Shown piece after piece: positions 1-9,459 of a stretch of 47,639 nt of DNA. The stretch lies in NCBI GenBank assembly GCA_017471785.1, contig JAFURP010000017.1, positions 1 to 47,639 of the forward strand, written 5' to 3'. The stretch is from Clostridia bacterium (GTDB taxonomy: Bacteria; Bacillota; Clostridia; Christensenellales; Borkfalkiaceae). The notes under the pieces were generated by a model. That model did no database searches. It worked only from the letters and a program-made list of their open reading frames with translations, and had not been told where the DNA came from. How positions within the stretch are numbered: position 1 is the first letter of the stretch; every line of letters begins with the position of its first letter. A program made the translations under genes and the position numbers.

Positions 1-814
1 GCACCGAAACGGTGTAGCCGCTTGCGTAGCTGGCAAGCCCGTCGTCCGCGGTGAGCGTATACACCGTCGTCACCGTTTCAGCGGATAAAGAGGAATTATA
101 ACTCTTTGCCGTGATCGCGCCCGTGGAAAGATCGAAACCGATCGAATTGTAACGGGTCGCCGCTTCACCGCCGTTTTTATCGCTGCCGTAGTTGGAAAAG
201 CTCGTACCGTACAAGGGCTTTACCGAATAGGTATCCGTGCCTATAGTGCTTACGCCGTTTACGGACACGTACGCGCCCGCCATATTCGCGTTAAAAGTCA
301 CGCCGCCGCGCATATGTAACGTGAACGTTTTCGAAGGCTCGGCTACGGAGGTAAAGACGATATCCACCTCCTTCAAATCCAAGAACGGATTGTAATCGTC
401 CGAATTGACGGCAGCCCAATTTCCCCAATGCGTTTCCCAACCGATACCGTTATGCTTATAGCTCGTTTGCGAGAACACGCGGAAATCCATCGAGAAATCG
501 TCCGTTTGCGTTTCCTGTACGCTAAAGCTCGCGCCTTCCACTCCCGTTCCCGTCGCGTTGGCTTTTACGAGCGTACCCGTCATCTCCTTTTCCGCATCCG
601 TCAGCGTAGCTTCGTTCACGTAGGCGTAATCGAGGTATTTATAGTTTGCGGTGGTCGTAAACACGTCGCTATCGCAAACGAGGGTCACCCCGTTTTCCGC
701 CGTAACCGCCGACATAAAGTGCACGCCGAGCGCCGTACAACAAGTTGCGGCTGTGAGTAACGCGCAAGCGGCAATCTTGCGAATTACTCGGTTCTTTGAG
801 TTACTTTGTTTCAT
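1..814 (-). CDS. Secreted protein of unknown function, 3'-truncated by window edge
   Basis: This reading frame is open from an ATG at 814 to the edge of the window, so at least 271 residues are present and the C-terminus is missing. A good ribosome binding site (AAGGAGG) lies 8-14 bases upstream of the ATG. The N-terminus has a basic start (MKQSNSKNR) and a hydrophobic stretch ending near VHFMSAVTA, which reads as a Sec signal peptide with a possible signal peptidase I site and no lipobox. The rest is rich in Thr, Ser, Asn, Tyr and Gly, as in extracellular beta-rich proteins. It follows the three surface lipoproteins on the same strand after 99 bases, so it is probably the next gene of the glycan operon and a cell-surface or secreted glycan-handling protein. 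I do not recognise a catalytic family. Confidence 0.75.
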   Translation of the reverse strand, partial: MKQSNSKNRVIRKIAACALLTAATCCTALGVHFMSAVTAENGVTLVCDSDVFTTTANYKYLDYAYVNEATLTDAEKEMTGTLVKANATGTGVEGASFSVQETQTDDFSMDFRVFSQTSYKHNGIGWETHWGNWAAVNSDDYNPFLDLKEVDIVFTSVAEPSKTFTLHMRGGVTFNANMAGAYVSVNGVSTIGTDTYSVKPLYGTSFSNYGSDKNGGEAATRYNSIGFDLSTGAITAKSYNSSLSAETVTTVYTLTADDGLASYASGYTVSV

Positions 815-863
815 TTTTCCAAATCCTCCTTATAGATTTTTCAATTTGATTTTTTTGTTAATC

Positions 864-900
864 GTCATTGCGTTCGGCTTTAGCTACGAGGCAATCTCAT
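864..900. repeat. Short REP-like palindromic repeat, copy 1
   Basis: The segment starts with GTCATTGCG and ends with GGCAATCTCAT; the arms ATTGC and GCAAT are complementary. A second copy with the same two ends lies at 37704-37750. It sits between two glycan-operon genes. Small palindromes with these ends are common intergenic repeats in bacteria; function here is unknown. Confidence 0.5.
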
Positions 901-913
901 ATTTAATATTGCC

Positions 914-3259
914 TTACTCCGCTCTAACCGCCGATACGTACAACGTAATATTTTGCCCAAGCGCCTTTGCCCAATCGTTGCAATAGACGCTGATATAATC
1001 CTCGTCCATAGGCACTTGCGCGTTCACGGGAAGCTCGATCCTCGTCCATTCGTTCGCGGCGAGATAGAATTCCTTCTTATCGTCGCTCCAAGAGCCGAAG
1101 TTGATCCTATCCTTGCCCGTATATTCCAAATAAATATAGAAGGTATATTTACTCGTCGCTTCCGCATACGGCAACAACGGATAGAAGCCGCTATCCCACG
1201 CGCCTGCGGTGACGGAGAGCTTCAACGAGCCTGCCTCGCTTCCGTACGCACGCTCGGTGGTATATTCCGCCGCCGCGTTCCGCAAGCCGATCTGGTATTC
1301 GCCAAGGGGCGTATCCAACCAAAGCGCCTTGTTATCGTCCGCGCTAAGGGAATATTTCTCGGATAATTTTTCCTTGATCTCGTTCCCGAACGCCGTCGCG
1401 TTGGTCAAACGGAAACGCTTCGCCGCCGACAAGCCTTGGAAAGCCTCGTACGCCTCGATAAACAGCGCGTCGTCCTCAAACTCCGCCGCAGGAATATCCG
1501 CCGCGATCACCGCCGCGAGCTTTTCGTTTACCTCGCTGACCGAAAGCCCCTTAACGCCGTACACGGAGGTCATATAGAAAGTCGCTCCCGACGCCCAATT
1601 CATATACGTTTCCTTGCTTTCGCCGTAGAAATACAGGGTCGCGCCGTTCACCGTTTTATTGTTCGTCTTAAAGGTAAGCTCTACCCACTCGCCCGAGGGA
1701 ATGGAAACGCGCTCGTCGAACGCCTTGCAAACGAGGTTGCGCCCTGCGATCGGCTCTACGTAGACGCTGAACGAAATTTCCGAATATACCGAATCGCCGT
1801 CCACGTCCAGATCGTTGGTGGAGAAGCTATCCCCCACCACGGGATAATCGAGGGTGAGCGAAACGCCCCAAGAATCTCCCGCCTTGACCTTGATACTGCC
1901 CGTTTCGTTTTTGCCGTTGGTATCGCACGATTTCGTCGCGTCGTAGCTGAGTAAGCCGCTGCTGTCCTTGCTCGTGAACTGCTTCGCGCCCAGCGCGCTA
2001 TCCGCGTACACGAGCTTGTTTTCCGTGCTCGTGAAGTCGCTTTCCGCCGCGTGCGCCAAATACAGGCTATCCAAGATACCCTCTACGTCGATACCCATAT
2101 TCGTCAACGCGAATTTTTCATCTTGGGTATAGCTCGCCCAAGCGCGCACGAGCCTTTTCCATTCCGCTTGCTTTTCCGCCGTCGAAAGATCGGTCAACGC
2201 CAAAAGCTTGGTCCTGAATTCGCCGATACCCGTTTTGGGGATATAGTAGATATCCGAGAAATAGTATTCGTCCGCACCCGAACGGCTTGCGTTGGTGGAC
2301 AAAAATTCGAATTTCAGATCGGTGATATCGGACATCGAATTATCCAAGCTCAATTCGTAATCGATATTGCTGAAATCCTTCGTGGTCAGCCACACCTCCG
2401 TCCAACGGTTGGGGTGCAGGCTCACCGTGTACGCTTCGCCTATCTTCAAGGTCTTGCCCATCGCGCTCGTATTCTTTACGTAGAAATACATACCGAGCGT
2501 TTTGGAGATATCCTTTTGGTATAAGTTCTTTAAGCGGAAATAATTACTCCACGATTTCGTCGTAACCTCGCCCGTCGCCGTCAATTTCAGCGAACCGCTC
2601 TCGTTCCCGTACTTTTCCTCCGTGGTCAGCTCGGCGTTCAAGCCAAAGCAGGTTTCCACCTGCGCCAAGCCGTACGAAGCGGAAAAGCTCGCAAGCCTTC
2701 CGTAATTTTTTCCGTCCGCCGACGCGTCCACGTAAATTTCCTTGACCGCTTCGTTTTGGAAAGCGTCCTTTGCCGAAAGACGAATGGTATACACGCCCTC
2801 TTGCAAGGGTTTGTAATTCTCAAGCAAAATTTCCGTAGCCGTGTCGCCCGTGATAAGCTCCGCCGTCGGCTCGATATAACCCGAATACGCGTCGTACGCG
2901 CTCACGGTCCCAAACGCCACCTTTTCCCCTTTTTCCACGAAAAATACTTCCTTTTCCGTCGAAATTACGGGAGCTTTCGTATCGGTAACCTTAATGATGA
3001 TCGCGCCCTCGTTTCCGTCTACGTCTACGGTATAACCGCCGATATCGTCCACGAAAAAGCTACCCTGCGAAGTTTCCACCGCTTCGCCCTTGCTGTTTTT
3101 TACGGTATATTCGCTGATTCCGCGAGGGAGCGAAAAGCTTTCGCCGTATTCCGCGGTATATTCCGCCGTGGCTTTATCCGAACACGCCGCGAACGCGCCT
3201 GCAAACGCCGTTATACAACCTGCAATAAGCAGTCCTTTTATCATTTTCTTCTTATTCAT
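914..3259 (-). CDS. Surface lipoprotein with three carbohydrate-binding-like beta-sandwich repeats
   Basis: This 781-residue protein begins with a lipoprotein signal peptide whose lipobox ends AFAAC at about residue 25, so it should be anchored to the outer face of the membrane. Residues about 30-180 resemble bacterial Ig/HYR-like surface domains. After that, three similar modules (about 190-345, 415-575 and 640-780) each contain a Gly/Glu-S-G-S-(L/I)-K-(L/V) strand motif, as in NESGSLKL, ETGSIKV and SEAGSLKL. They are separated by two helical linkers that share an F-x-L-T-N motif. The modules look like carbohydrate-binding jelly rolls; no catalytic residues were recognised. The start overlaps the upstream gene by 8 bases and has only a weak ribosome binding site, suggesting translational coupling. 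The likely role is glycan capture for the linked ABC importer. Confidence 0.85.
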   Translation of the reverse strand: MNKKKMIKGLLIAGCITAFAGAFAACSDKATAEYTAEYGESFSLPRGISEYTVKNSKGEAVETSQGSFFVDDIGGYTVDVDGNEGAIIIKVTDTKAPVISTEKEVFFVEKGEKVAFGTVSAYDAYSGYIEPTAELITGDTATEILLENYKPLQEGVYTIRLSAKDAFQNEAVKEIYVDASADGKNYGRLASFSASYGLAQVETCFGLNAELTTEEKYGNESGSLKLTATGEVTTKSWSNYFRLKNLYQKDISKTLGMYFYVKNTSAMGKTLKIGEAYTVSLHPNRWTEVWLTTKDFSNIDYELSLDNSMSDITDLKFEFLSTNASRSGADEYYFSDIYYIPKTGIGEFRTKLLALTDLSTAEKQAEWKRLVRAWASYTQDEKFALTNMGIDVEGILDSLYLAHAAESDFTSTENKLVYADSALGAKQFTSKDSSGLLSYDATKSCDTNGKNETGSIKVKAGDSWGVSLTLDYPVVGDSFSTNDLDVDGDSVYSEISFSVYVEPIAGRNLVCKAFDERVSIPSGEWVELTFKTNNKTVNGATLYFYGESKETYMNWASGATFYMTSVYGVKGLSVSEVNEKLAAVIAADIPAAEFEDDALFIEAYEAFQGLSAAKRFRLTNATAFGNEIKEKLSEKYSLSADDNKALWLDTPLGEYQIGLRNAAAEYTTERAYGSEAGSLKLSVTAGAWDSGFYPLLPYAEATSKYTFYIYLEYTGKDRINFGSWSDDKKEFYLAANEWTRIELPVNAQVPMDEDYISVYCNDWAKALGQNITLYVSAVRAE

Positions 3260-4385
3260 ACCGCAAATCGTCCAAATAAACTTTTACTCTTTCCGTGCTT
3301 TCCGTCGTATCGACTGTAACGACGAGTTGGGTAAGCTTGGATACGTCCACCTTACCTGCCTCCACGGTAAGCGTTTGCCACGCGCCGCCCGCCACGGCAA
3401 AGCTTTGCGTTTGCGTATTCGTGCCGTCGGAGAGCGTAATATTTACGTTCTTGCCGTTTGCGTTTGCAACGTATGCGTCCACAAGAATTTTACTGCCCGT
3501 GGGAATACCCGAAAGCAATTCCCCGTAGAGCTGTACGCCGCTACCGTTCGCCGAAGCCTTGTGGGTCGCCGCGCTTCTATTCGCCTCCGTACCGCTGTAG
3601 GGCATCGTCTCGATACACAACGCGCCGCCCGTTTGCGAAAAATCGGGGTTTGCGCTGTAATACGCGTTCGCCGCCGGCGTTTGCGTATAGCTTACGAGGT
3701 TGCAATAACGCAAATCGCTCTCCTTATTAAAGGAAAGTATCTTACCGCTCCCCTCCTTTTCCACGGCGGCTTTCACGCCGCCCGTGCCAAGCTCCGCAAC
3801 GAAATTATCCAAATAATACGTTTCGTTTTTATTATTTCCGACGAACGCCAAACGATACCGACTGACAAGCTTGGTCGCGTTTTCGTAGAACAAGCCGTTC
3901 AAAGGAAAATTCAGGTTGCTCCAACCGCCCTTTACAAGCGTTCTCACGCTCGCAAAGGTAACGTTCCCGTCCACGTCGCACGCGTACAAGATCACCTGCG
4001 CGTCGTACTCGTTCGCGTTATAGATATCCACGCTGAACGCGTTTACCTTGGCGAGCTGATTATACTCGCTCTTGGGGGTAAAGGTGAGCGCGGCGGTCAC
4101 GTTTTTCGCGTATTCCTCGCCCGTCGCCGCGGAGGAAAGCACCCAGCCCTCCGTCGCAAGCGCGGAGGTGCGCTCCAAACGGAATTTCATACTGCCCTCG
4201 CCCGAGGTGATATACGCTTTGTCCGTATTCACCTCCAACGAGCACACCGCGCCCTCCGGCTTCACCAAGCGTACCTCGTCGTAGGTTTCAAAGCCGTTGA
4301 TCTGCGCGACGGCGGCTTCCTCCTTCTTACAAGCAGGAAGCGCCAAGCACGCAAGCGCTAATATCGTCGCTAATATCTTCTTCAT
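3252..4385 (-). CDS. Surface lipoprotein, carbohydrate-binding-like
   Basis: This 377-residue protein has a short lipoprotein signal with lipobox LALPAC. I chose the ATG at 4385 rather than the GTG one codon earlier because AAAAGGAG is then 6 bases away; the ATG shares its A with the TGA stop of the upstream gene. Residues about 35-215 contain a GEGSMKF strand like the GSLKL strands of the downstream lipoprotein, and a W-S-N-L-N-F-P segment with a Y-Y-L-D-N-F ending typical of jelly-roll binding modules. A second beta-sandwich with a similar ending (V-Y-L-D-D-L-R-Y) fills the C-terminus. No catalytic motif is seen. By position it is a glycan-binding accessory protein of the importer operon. 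Confidence 0.8.
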   Translation of the reverse strand: MKKILATILALACLALPACKKEEAAVAQINGFETYDEVRLVKPEGAVCSLEVNTDKAYITSGEGSMKFRLERTSALATEGWVLSSAATGEEYAKNVTAALTFTPKSEYNQLAKVNAFSVDIYNANEYDAQVILYACDVDGNVTFASVRTLVKGGWSNLNFPLNGLFYENATKLVSRYRLAFVGNNKNETYYLDNFVAELGTGGVKAAVEKEGSGKILSFNKESDLRYCNLVSYTQTPAANAYYSANPDFSQTGGALCIETMPYSGTEANRSAATHKASANGSGVQLYGELLSGIPTGSKILVDAYVANANGKNVNITLSDGTNTQTQSFAVAGGAWQTLTVEAGKVDVSKLTQLVVTVDTTESTERVKVYLDDLRYE

Positions 4386-6880
4386 CACGCACTCCTTTTC
4401 GTATACACGATATCGGAAATCAACAGCGTCGCGTCCGCATACAACGAGGACGTGTTGGTCGTCTCGTCAAACTTAACGTTGGAGAACTGTATGGAGAGCA
4501 TCGTCGGCGTACCGTTGAGCGAGCTTGCCGATTTATAAACGTTGGTACATACCACCTCCAGCGTTTCGCCCGCTTTCACGCGGAAGGTATCCACCGCCAC
4601 GCCAAGCTTGGTTTGCGGCGTATTGCCTGCGATACGCACCGTGAAATCCCTGTCGTCCGACGAGGTGTTTTGAATAGTAAACTTCACCGTTTGCAGCTCG
4701 TTGAGCGCCACCGTGAAGATATCCTTACCCAAGTCTACGCGCGGCACGAAGTTTTGCATTTCCTGCGCGTTGCCGCCCTTGGATACGAGCTTCACGGACA
4801 CACCGTCCGCCGTTTCCGTAACCTCCGAGCCTTCGCTTGCCGAAATTGCCGAAAGCTTAGTGGACAAATCGGAAATCATCTCGCTCTCGCCCAGCGAATC
4901 GGAGAAGGTATATTCCTCGCCGTCGCAAACGACCTTAACGTCCAAGCTATCCAAATTCGCTACGCTGAATTCCTTGGTGAATTTCAAGCCGTCGCCACAG
5001 GCAACGCCCGTGAGCTTTTCACCGTTGAAATACACGTCCGCGCCCGTCTTTGCGTAGAACTCGGCAACCGTCGTTCCGTTTGCGCCCGCGCTCGTTTCAT
5101 AGTAGAAATCCGCCTTATTTGCCAAAACCGCCTTTTTCGCGAGGTTTTCGCGCGCTTCGAACAACACCGCGTCGTCCGTCGTATAATACACGCCCGTAAA
5201 CAAATTACCGTACGCAAGCGCCATCACGTCGTCCACGTCGGGCGCTTTTTCCATACCGTATTTAACCGCCAAACGGTCCAACTGCTCTTGATAGGTGCAA
5301 AGCAGGTTATAATCCTCCTGCCCGTCGCGGAGCGCGTCCAAGCGCAAGCTCCCAAACGGCGTTTTCGAATTATACCCTTTCCCCGGGTAGAACAGGAAGC
5401 CGTCGCCGTTGAACGACTGACTGCCAAAGTAAAACCTCGACGGCTCGCCGTATACGTCTACTGCGGAATACCCTGCGTCCGTCGCCACCGAATACAAATT
5501 CACCGCCCAATACAAATACCCGTCGATATCGTACGCCTTTTGCGTCCAACGCATCACGCGCGAGCCGATCAGATAATCGTCGATATGGTGGGAGGGATAG
5601 GGATATTGCGGCTGCATACAGGTATAAAACCAAGTTTCGCCGCCTGCCGTCGCCGCCTTATGCTCGCTGTATTTCAAACGGTTGATCGCCGTTTCGTAAT
5701 ACTGCACGGGCGGACAATAGGTATGGATCGTATCCCCCCAATAATCGATATCGGGCGACGTGACCACGCTCGGCACGTTCAGGCTCTCTTTGAGCGCCGC
5801 GGCGAACTCGCCGTTTGCGCCGCCCTCGTACTCGGCAAAAAAATCCTCCGCCAAAAGGCGTTCCCAAACTTGGTCCTTCGCCGTTTGGATCTGCAAAGCG
5901 ATAACGCCCATTCTGTCGTCCACCTCGTCCTTGCCTACCTGCGGCTCGTCGAACGGATAGAAGATCGCCTTTTCCAAATACAATTTATCGGGCGTGCTGT
6001 TCGAAGCCAACAAATACAAATAATCGAACAGCACCGAATCCATCGTATACCAAGACGTCGGCGTAGGCAGCTCGAACGTCGTGAAGTTGGGATTGTCCCA
6101 ATAGGAATCCAAGGTCGCCAAGAAATTGTCGAAATCGTAGGTGTTGGGCAACATACCGCCGCACGATTTATACTCGTTGAGCAGGGTATCGTAGTACGTC
6201 TTGTACATCTCGTCGCTGTTGTCCAGCTCGCCCCAAAGCAGCTGCCCCTGCTCGATACCCAGCCACGTCCTACCGTAGCACCGGGAAATATCGATATCCC
6301 AAACCTCTACGCTGACGGGGATTTGATACGTTTCGTTATCCGCTTTAAGGGTAAACGAGCCGGTATACACGCCCGCTTTCGTTTCCGAGGTCGCCGTAAA
6401 CTCCACCGTCAAGCCTTGGTTATTCCCGTCGGCTATGGCGTTTTCGCCGTACTCGATACAGGTCGCCATCGGAAGCAGCATATCGGGGGTCCAACCCGTG
6501 GGATACGCCTCGTTTCGATTACCCGAAGTCTTTTGGCGCACGTTCATATATTTTTGTACGTTCACCTCGATATTATCCACACCGAATTTCGTACCGTCCG
6601 CCGTTTGCAGATCGCTCTCTATAAGCTCGAAAGAACCGACGTCCCCTTGCGCGGTGAGAATGAGCTGACCGCTCTCCGTTTCTCCCTTGGCAAGCTGTAC
6701 GTCGATTTTCGCGTCCCCGCCCGTAAAATCGGTCGCGCTTTGCATTACCTTCAAGGTCGCGTACGCCGAGCGTATTTGCACGCTCCCGTTCGCCTCCTCC
6801 TTACAGGCGGAAAAGCTTATCGCCGACGCCGCGGTAAGCAGCGCCGTCGATAAAGCAAGTATCCTTTTGCTTCCTTTCAT
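4385..6880 (-). CDS. Lipoprotein with DUF4091/GH123-like catalytic domain
   Basis: This 831-residue lipoprotein has its lipobox cysteine at residue 26. Residues about 35-200 form a beta-rich N-terminal domain with the K-G-E-T-E-S-G-Q segment seen before GH123-like barrels. Residues about 200-570 look like the DUF4091 barrel, related to glycoside hydrolase family 123 (exo-beta-N-acetylgalactosaminidases). An Asp-Glu pair, D311-E312 in the context YPFDEPQ, matches the position of the GH123 acid and its oxazoline-stabilising partner. W-A-V-N-L-Y and R-D-G-Q-E-D-Y motifs also fit DUF4091. A C-terminal beta-sandwich (about 630-831) may bind sugar. The start follows the stop of the solute-binding gene by one base, so the genes are coupled. 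A retaining hexosaminidase-like activity is inferred; DUF4091 members are mostly uncharacterised. Confidence 0.85.
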   Translation of the reverse strand: MKGSKRILALSTALLTAASAISFSACKEEANGSVQIRSAYATLKVMQSATDFTGGDAKIDVQLAKGETESGQLILTAQGDVGSFELIESDLQTADGTKFGVDNIEVNVQKYMNVRQKTSGNRNEAYPTGWTPDMLLPMATCIEYGENAIADGNNQGLTVEFTATSETKAGVYTGSFTLKADNETYQIPVSVEVWDIDISRCYGRTWLGIEQGQLLWGELDNSDEMYKTYYDTLLNEYKSCGGMLPNTYDFDNFLATLDSYWDNPNFTTFELPTPTSWYTMDSVLFDYLYLLASNSTPDKLYLEKAIFYPFDEPQVGKDEVDDRMGVIALQIQTAKDQVWERLLAEDFFAEYEGGANGEFAAALKESLNVPSVVTSPDIDYWGDTIHTYCPPVQYYETAINRLKYSEHKAATAGGETWFYTCMQPQYPYPSHHIDDYLIGSRVMRWTQKAYDIDGYLYWAVNLYSVATDAGYSAVDVYGEPSRFYFGSQSFNGDGFLFYPGKGYNSKTPFGSLRLDALRDGQEDYNLLCTYQEQLDRLAVKYGMEKAPDVDDVMALAYGNLFTGVYYTTDDAVLFEARENLAKKAVLANKADFYYETSAGANGTTVAEFYAKTGADVYFNGEKLTGVACGDGLKFTKEFSVANLDSLDVKVVCDGEEYTFSDSLGESEMISDLSTKLSAISASEGSEVTETADGVSVKLVSKGGNAQEMQNFVPRVDLGKDIFTVALNELQTVKFTIQNTSSDDRDFTVRIAGNTPQTKLGVAVDTFRVKAGETLEVVCTNVYKSASSLNGTPTMLSIQFSNVKFDETTNTSSLYADATLLISDIVYTKRSA

Positions 6881-6881
6881 T

Positions 6882-8471
6882 TTAGCCTCCTCTTTTTACG
6901 CCCGCAGTCGTGCAAATGGTATCCCATTGCTCTCTATACAACTGAATACGATAGTTATAGAAGGTTTCCGCGTCCATATAGGTAGCTTCGTTATGCGCCA
7001 CGGAGAACGCTTGGATCATCGTCGTACCCGTCCAGTTATACGCAAGCGTAACGCCGCCGACCGCGAACAAGGGGTCTTTACCTCCCTCCATCGATTCCAG
7101 CTTGGAGGTGGAAACTCTCTTGTAGATATCTTTCATAAAGTCGTTCATCACAGGCGCGGTTTCGGCGTCGTTCAAATAATCGAACTCGTACGGTTGCGTA
7201 CAGCCGTAGGTCGCCTTCGTGAAGATGCGTTGTCCCTCGTCGCTCACCATATAATGCAAGAAGTCTTTTGCAACGTCTTTCTTATCGCTGTATACGGGAA
7301 TATAGCCGATATGCCCGAACGTCCAAGAATACACGGTGTTTCTCGCCTCGCTCAAACGGGCGAAATCGTTTGCGGAAACGCCGTCGTAGCTCGTCGCGCC
7401 GCTATCGATCGCCGCGATCACCTGACGGAGCATACTATCCGTCATATATTCCGTACCGTTTCTGTATTCGAGCTTTTCCACGATCGAAGAAATGATCGGC
7501 GTTTTCATCATACCGAGATTGACCTCGGACGCGTCGTAGTTCGCCTCCATCTCCCTTTGGATCCACGCGCCGTTAGGCTGCATACAAACCTTATAGCTCT
7601 TGTCGATGATATAGTTTTGCGTTTCGGTGAAGGTCAGCTCGTTACAGCCCGTGTGCATATACCCGTTCTCCGTGCAAAGCATTTGATAAAGCACCTCGTA
7701 CGTTTCCAAAATACCCTGATAGCTCAACACCTCCGGCTCGTATCTCGTACCCGAGGGGGTATAGCCAGCCCAAAAGCCCTCCATCGTTTCATGACCCTCG
7801 TATTGCGTTACCCAATCCTCTACGAGCACGGTCAAATAGGTATCGGCGTACGAATCGATAAAGGGAACGAGCCCCTTACCCTTCGCCGCAGCCGCCACCT
7901 CGAGCAGCTGATCGGTCGTCAAAGGCACCTCCAAATTATTTTCGGTAAAGATATCCTTATTGTAGAGGATACCGAGCGCGTCCTGCACCCAAGGCACGGT
8001 ATATTGATGCGCCGCGCCGTCTTTCTCCATACTGATCGCCTCTAAAATATCGGGGTAGATTTTATCCACGACCTTTTTGCCGTTATCGTAGGGATTTTCG
8101 GATTTATAGAAATCGGTGAGATCCTCCAAAAGGCAATCGTACCACGTACCGCCCACCGATTGCCCGCGTTGCATATAATCGTACATAGCGTCACGCGCGA
8201 AATAGATGTCCACGTCCGTTTCGCCCGATTCGAGTTGGTCGGTAAATTGCTTATCCGAAGTCCCGGGCGCGGTTTCAATGGAAATTTCCACTTCGGGGTG
8301 ATGGCTGTTATAGCCCTCCACCAAATCGTACAACCATTGTACGCCGTAGCCAGCTTCCAGCGACGTAATTTGGAGCGTATCCGAATCGTCGCCGCAACCT
8401 GCAAGCCCCGCGCAAAGCGAGCCTGCTAAAGTACCTGCCATAACCAATGCCATAATCTTTTTACTTTTCAT
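6882..8471 (-). CDS. Carbohydrate ABC transporter solute-binding lipoprotein (family 1)
   Basis: This 529-residue protein is an extracellular solute-binding protein of the MsmE/UgpB type. A lipoprotein signal ends in the lipobox AGLAGC. Then come the family pattern Q-W-L-Y-D-L-V-E-G-Y-N-S, a V-P-W-V-Q-D-A-L-G-I-L-Y-N-K-D segment and, further on, F-L-H-Y-M-V-S-D-E-G-Q, all typical of family 1 sugar-binding proteins. It is longer than most (about 420-450), which fits binding of larger oligosaccharides. A strong ribosome binding site (AAGGTGG) precedes the ATG. It lies directly downstream of the two permease genes on the same strand and delivers the sugar to them. The substrate is not readable from sequence; the adjacent GH123-like and GH31-like enzymes suggest a complex glycan fragment. 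Confidence 0.92.
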   Translation of the reverse strand: MKSKKIMALVMAGTLAGSLCAGLAGCGDDSDTLQITSLEAGYGVQWLYDLVEGYNSHHPEVEISIETAPGTSDKQFTDQLESGETDVDIYFARDAMYDYMQRGQSVGGTWYDCLLEDLTDFYKSENPYDNGKKVVDKIYPDILEAISMEKDGAAHQYTVPWVQDALGILYNKDIFTENNLEVPLTTDQLLEVAAAAKGKGLVPFIDSYADTYLTVLVEDWVTQYEGHETMEGFWAGYTPSGTRYEPEVLSYQGILETYEVLYQMLCTENGYMHTGCNELTFTETQNYIIDKSYKVCMQPNGAWIQREMEANYDASEVNLGMMKTPIISSIVEKLEYRNGTEYMTDSMLRQVIAAIDSGATSYDGVSANDFARLSEARNTVYSWTFGHIGYIPVYSDKKDVAKDFLHYMVSDEGQRIFTKATYGCTQPYEFDYLNDAETAPVMNDFMKDIYKRVSTSKLESMEGGKDPLFAVGGVTLAYNWTGTTMIQAFSVAHNEATYMDAETFYNYRIQLYREQWDTICTTAGVKRGG

Positions 8472-8518
8472 AATCCACCTTCCGTGATTTTATTTTTTAT
8501 TTTTTGATTTTCCAACCC

Positions 8519-8571
8519 GTCGTTGCGAGCGAGCTTACGAGCGCGGCGAGCTCCTGTAAATCCCTGCCGCA
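8519..8571. repeat. Interspersed GTCGTTGC repeat, copy 1
   Basis: This stretch between the permease and binding-protein genes begins GTCGTTGC and ends CCCTGCCGCA. A shorter relative at 29778-29818 has the same start and a similar end (CCCCTACCGCA), with GCRAGCTC shared in the middle. It carries no ORF. The rest of the 122-base gap holds a T-rich run and the ribosome binding site of the binding-protein gene. Confidence 0.4.
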
Positions 8572-8593
8572 CCTATTCGCTCTGATCTATTCT

Positions 8594-9445
8594 CTATCCC
8601 TTCAAGCCGCCTGCGTATACCTTTTGCATAATGGTATTTTGGAACGCCAAGAACAAAACGACGATGGGAACGAGTGAAATCAGCACGCCTGCGAAATAAA
8701 CGGGCTGGTTTGCCGTATACTTCATTCTTTCGTTGTACGCCCAAAGCCCCGAGGAGAGCGTAGGCATCTTACCCAAGTATAAAAGAGGGGTCATATAATC
8801 GTTCCAAGACCCGATGAACGCGGTGATAACGATCGCCGTGATGGAGGGCATCGCCATAGGCAACATAATTTGGAAGAACACTCTAAAGTGTCCCGCGCCG
8901 TCGATAAACGCCGCCTCCGAATATTCCCTCGACACCCCCTCGAAAAAGGAGTGGATAACGATGAAGTTAAACCCGAAGCCCCCTGCGGTCGATAATAAAT
9001 ACAGCCACGAGTTGGTGAAGTTGAGCTGCTTCATCAACCGATAGCTCGCCGGCATAGAGCCGTAAATGGGAATGATCATTACGAACAACGCCAACGAATA
9101 GAGAAAGCCCTTGAGCTTGAAATCGTATTTGGAGATCGCGTACGCCAAGAAGGTCGAGGACATGATCCCGAAGAAGGTCGTACCGCCCGCGAACAACAGG
9201 GAGTTGACGGTCATATCCAAGAAAGAATTTTTATTCAGCTCCAAGGTGTTGAGCGCCGTGACGTAATTCTCGAATTTGGGCTTTTTGGGAATACTTACCA
9301 TATTCTTCATAAATTCCGCGCCGCTTGCTTTGAGCGAGCCGTTAAAGCAAAAAGCCAAAGGTAAAATGATATAAATAGAATAAAGCACGAATATTACGAA
9401 TACCGCGATATATACGGCTTTTTCACCTTTCGTCGTCTTCAACAT
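8594..9445 (-). CDS. Carbohydrate ABC transporter permease, MalG/AraQ-like
   Basis: This 283-residue inner-membrane protein is a binding-protein-dependent sugar permease. I chose the ATG at 9445 because AAGGAGGG lies just upstream and the protein then begins with a first membrane helix at about residues 12-32; a longer frame adds 92 residues overlapping the upstream gene and is not credible. About six membrane helices are visible. The EAA loop that contacts the ATPase is present as E-A-A-F-I-D-G-A-G-H, followed by F-F-Q-I-M-L-P-M-A-M-P. It is separated by 14 bases from the first permease gene. No ATPase gene is in the operon; a shared MsmK/UgpC-type ATPase elsewhere would be needed. Confidence 0.93.
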   Translation of the reverse strand: MLKTTKGEKAVYIAVFVIFVLYSIYIILPLAFCFNGSLKASGAEFMKNMVSIPKKPKFENYVTALNTLELNKNSFLDMTVNSLLFAGGTTFFGIMSSTFLAYAISKYDFKLKGFLYSLALFVMIIPIYGSMPASYRLMKQLNFTNSWLYLLSTAGGFGFNFIVIHSFFEGVSREYSEAAFIDGAGHFRVFFQIMLPMAMPSITAIVITAFIGSWNDYMTPLLYLGKMPTLSSGLWAYNERMKYTANQPVYFAGVLISLVPIVVLFLAFQNTIMQKVYAGGLKG

Positions 9446-9459
9446 ATCTTTCGCCCTCC

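Noticed and set aside
4613..6853. 746-codon plus-strand frame antisense to the DUF4091 gene
   Set aside because: Arg/His/Ile-rich composition and lack of start signals show it is a shadow of the real minus-strand gene.
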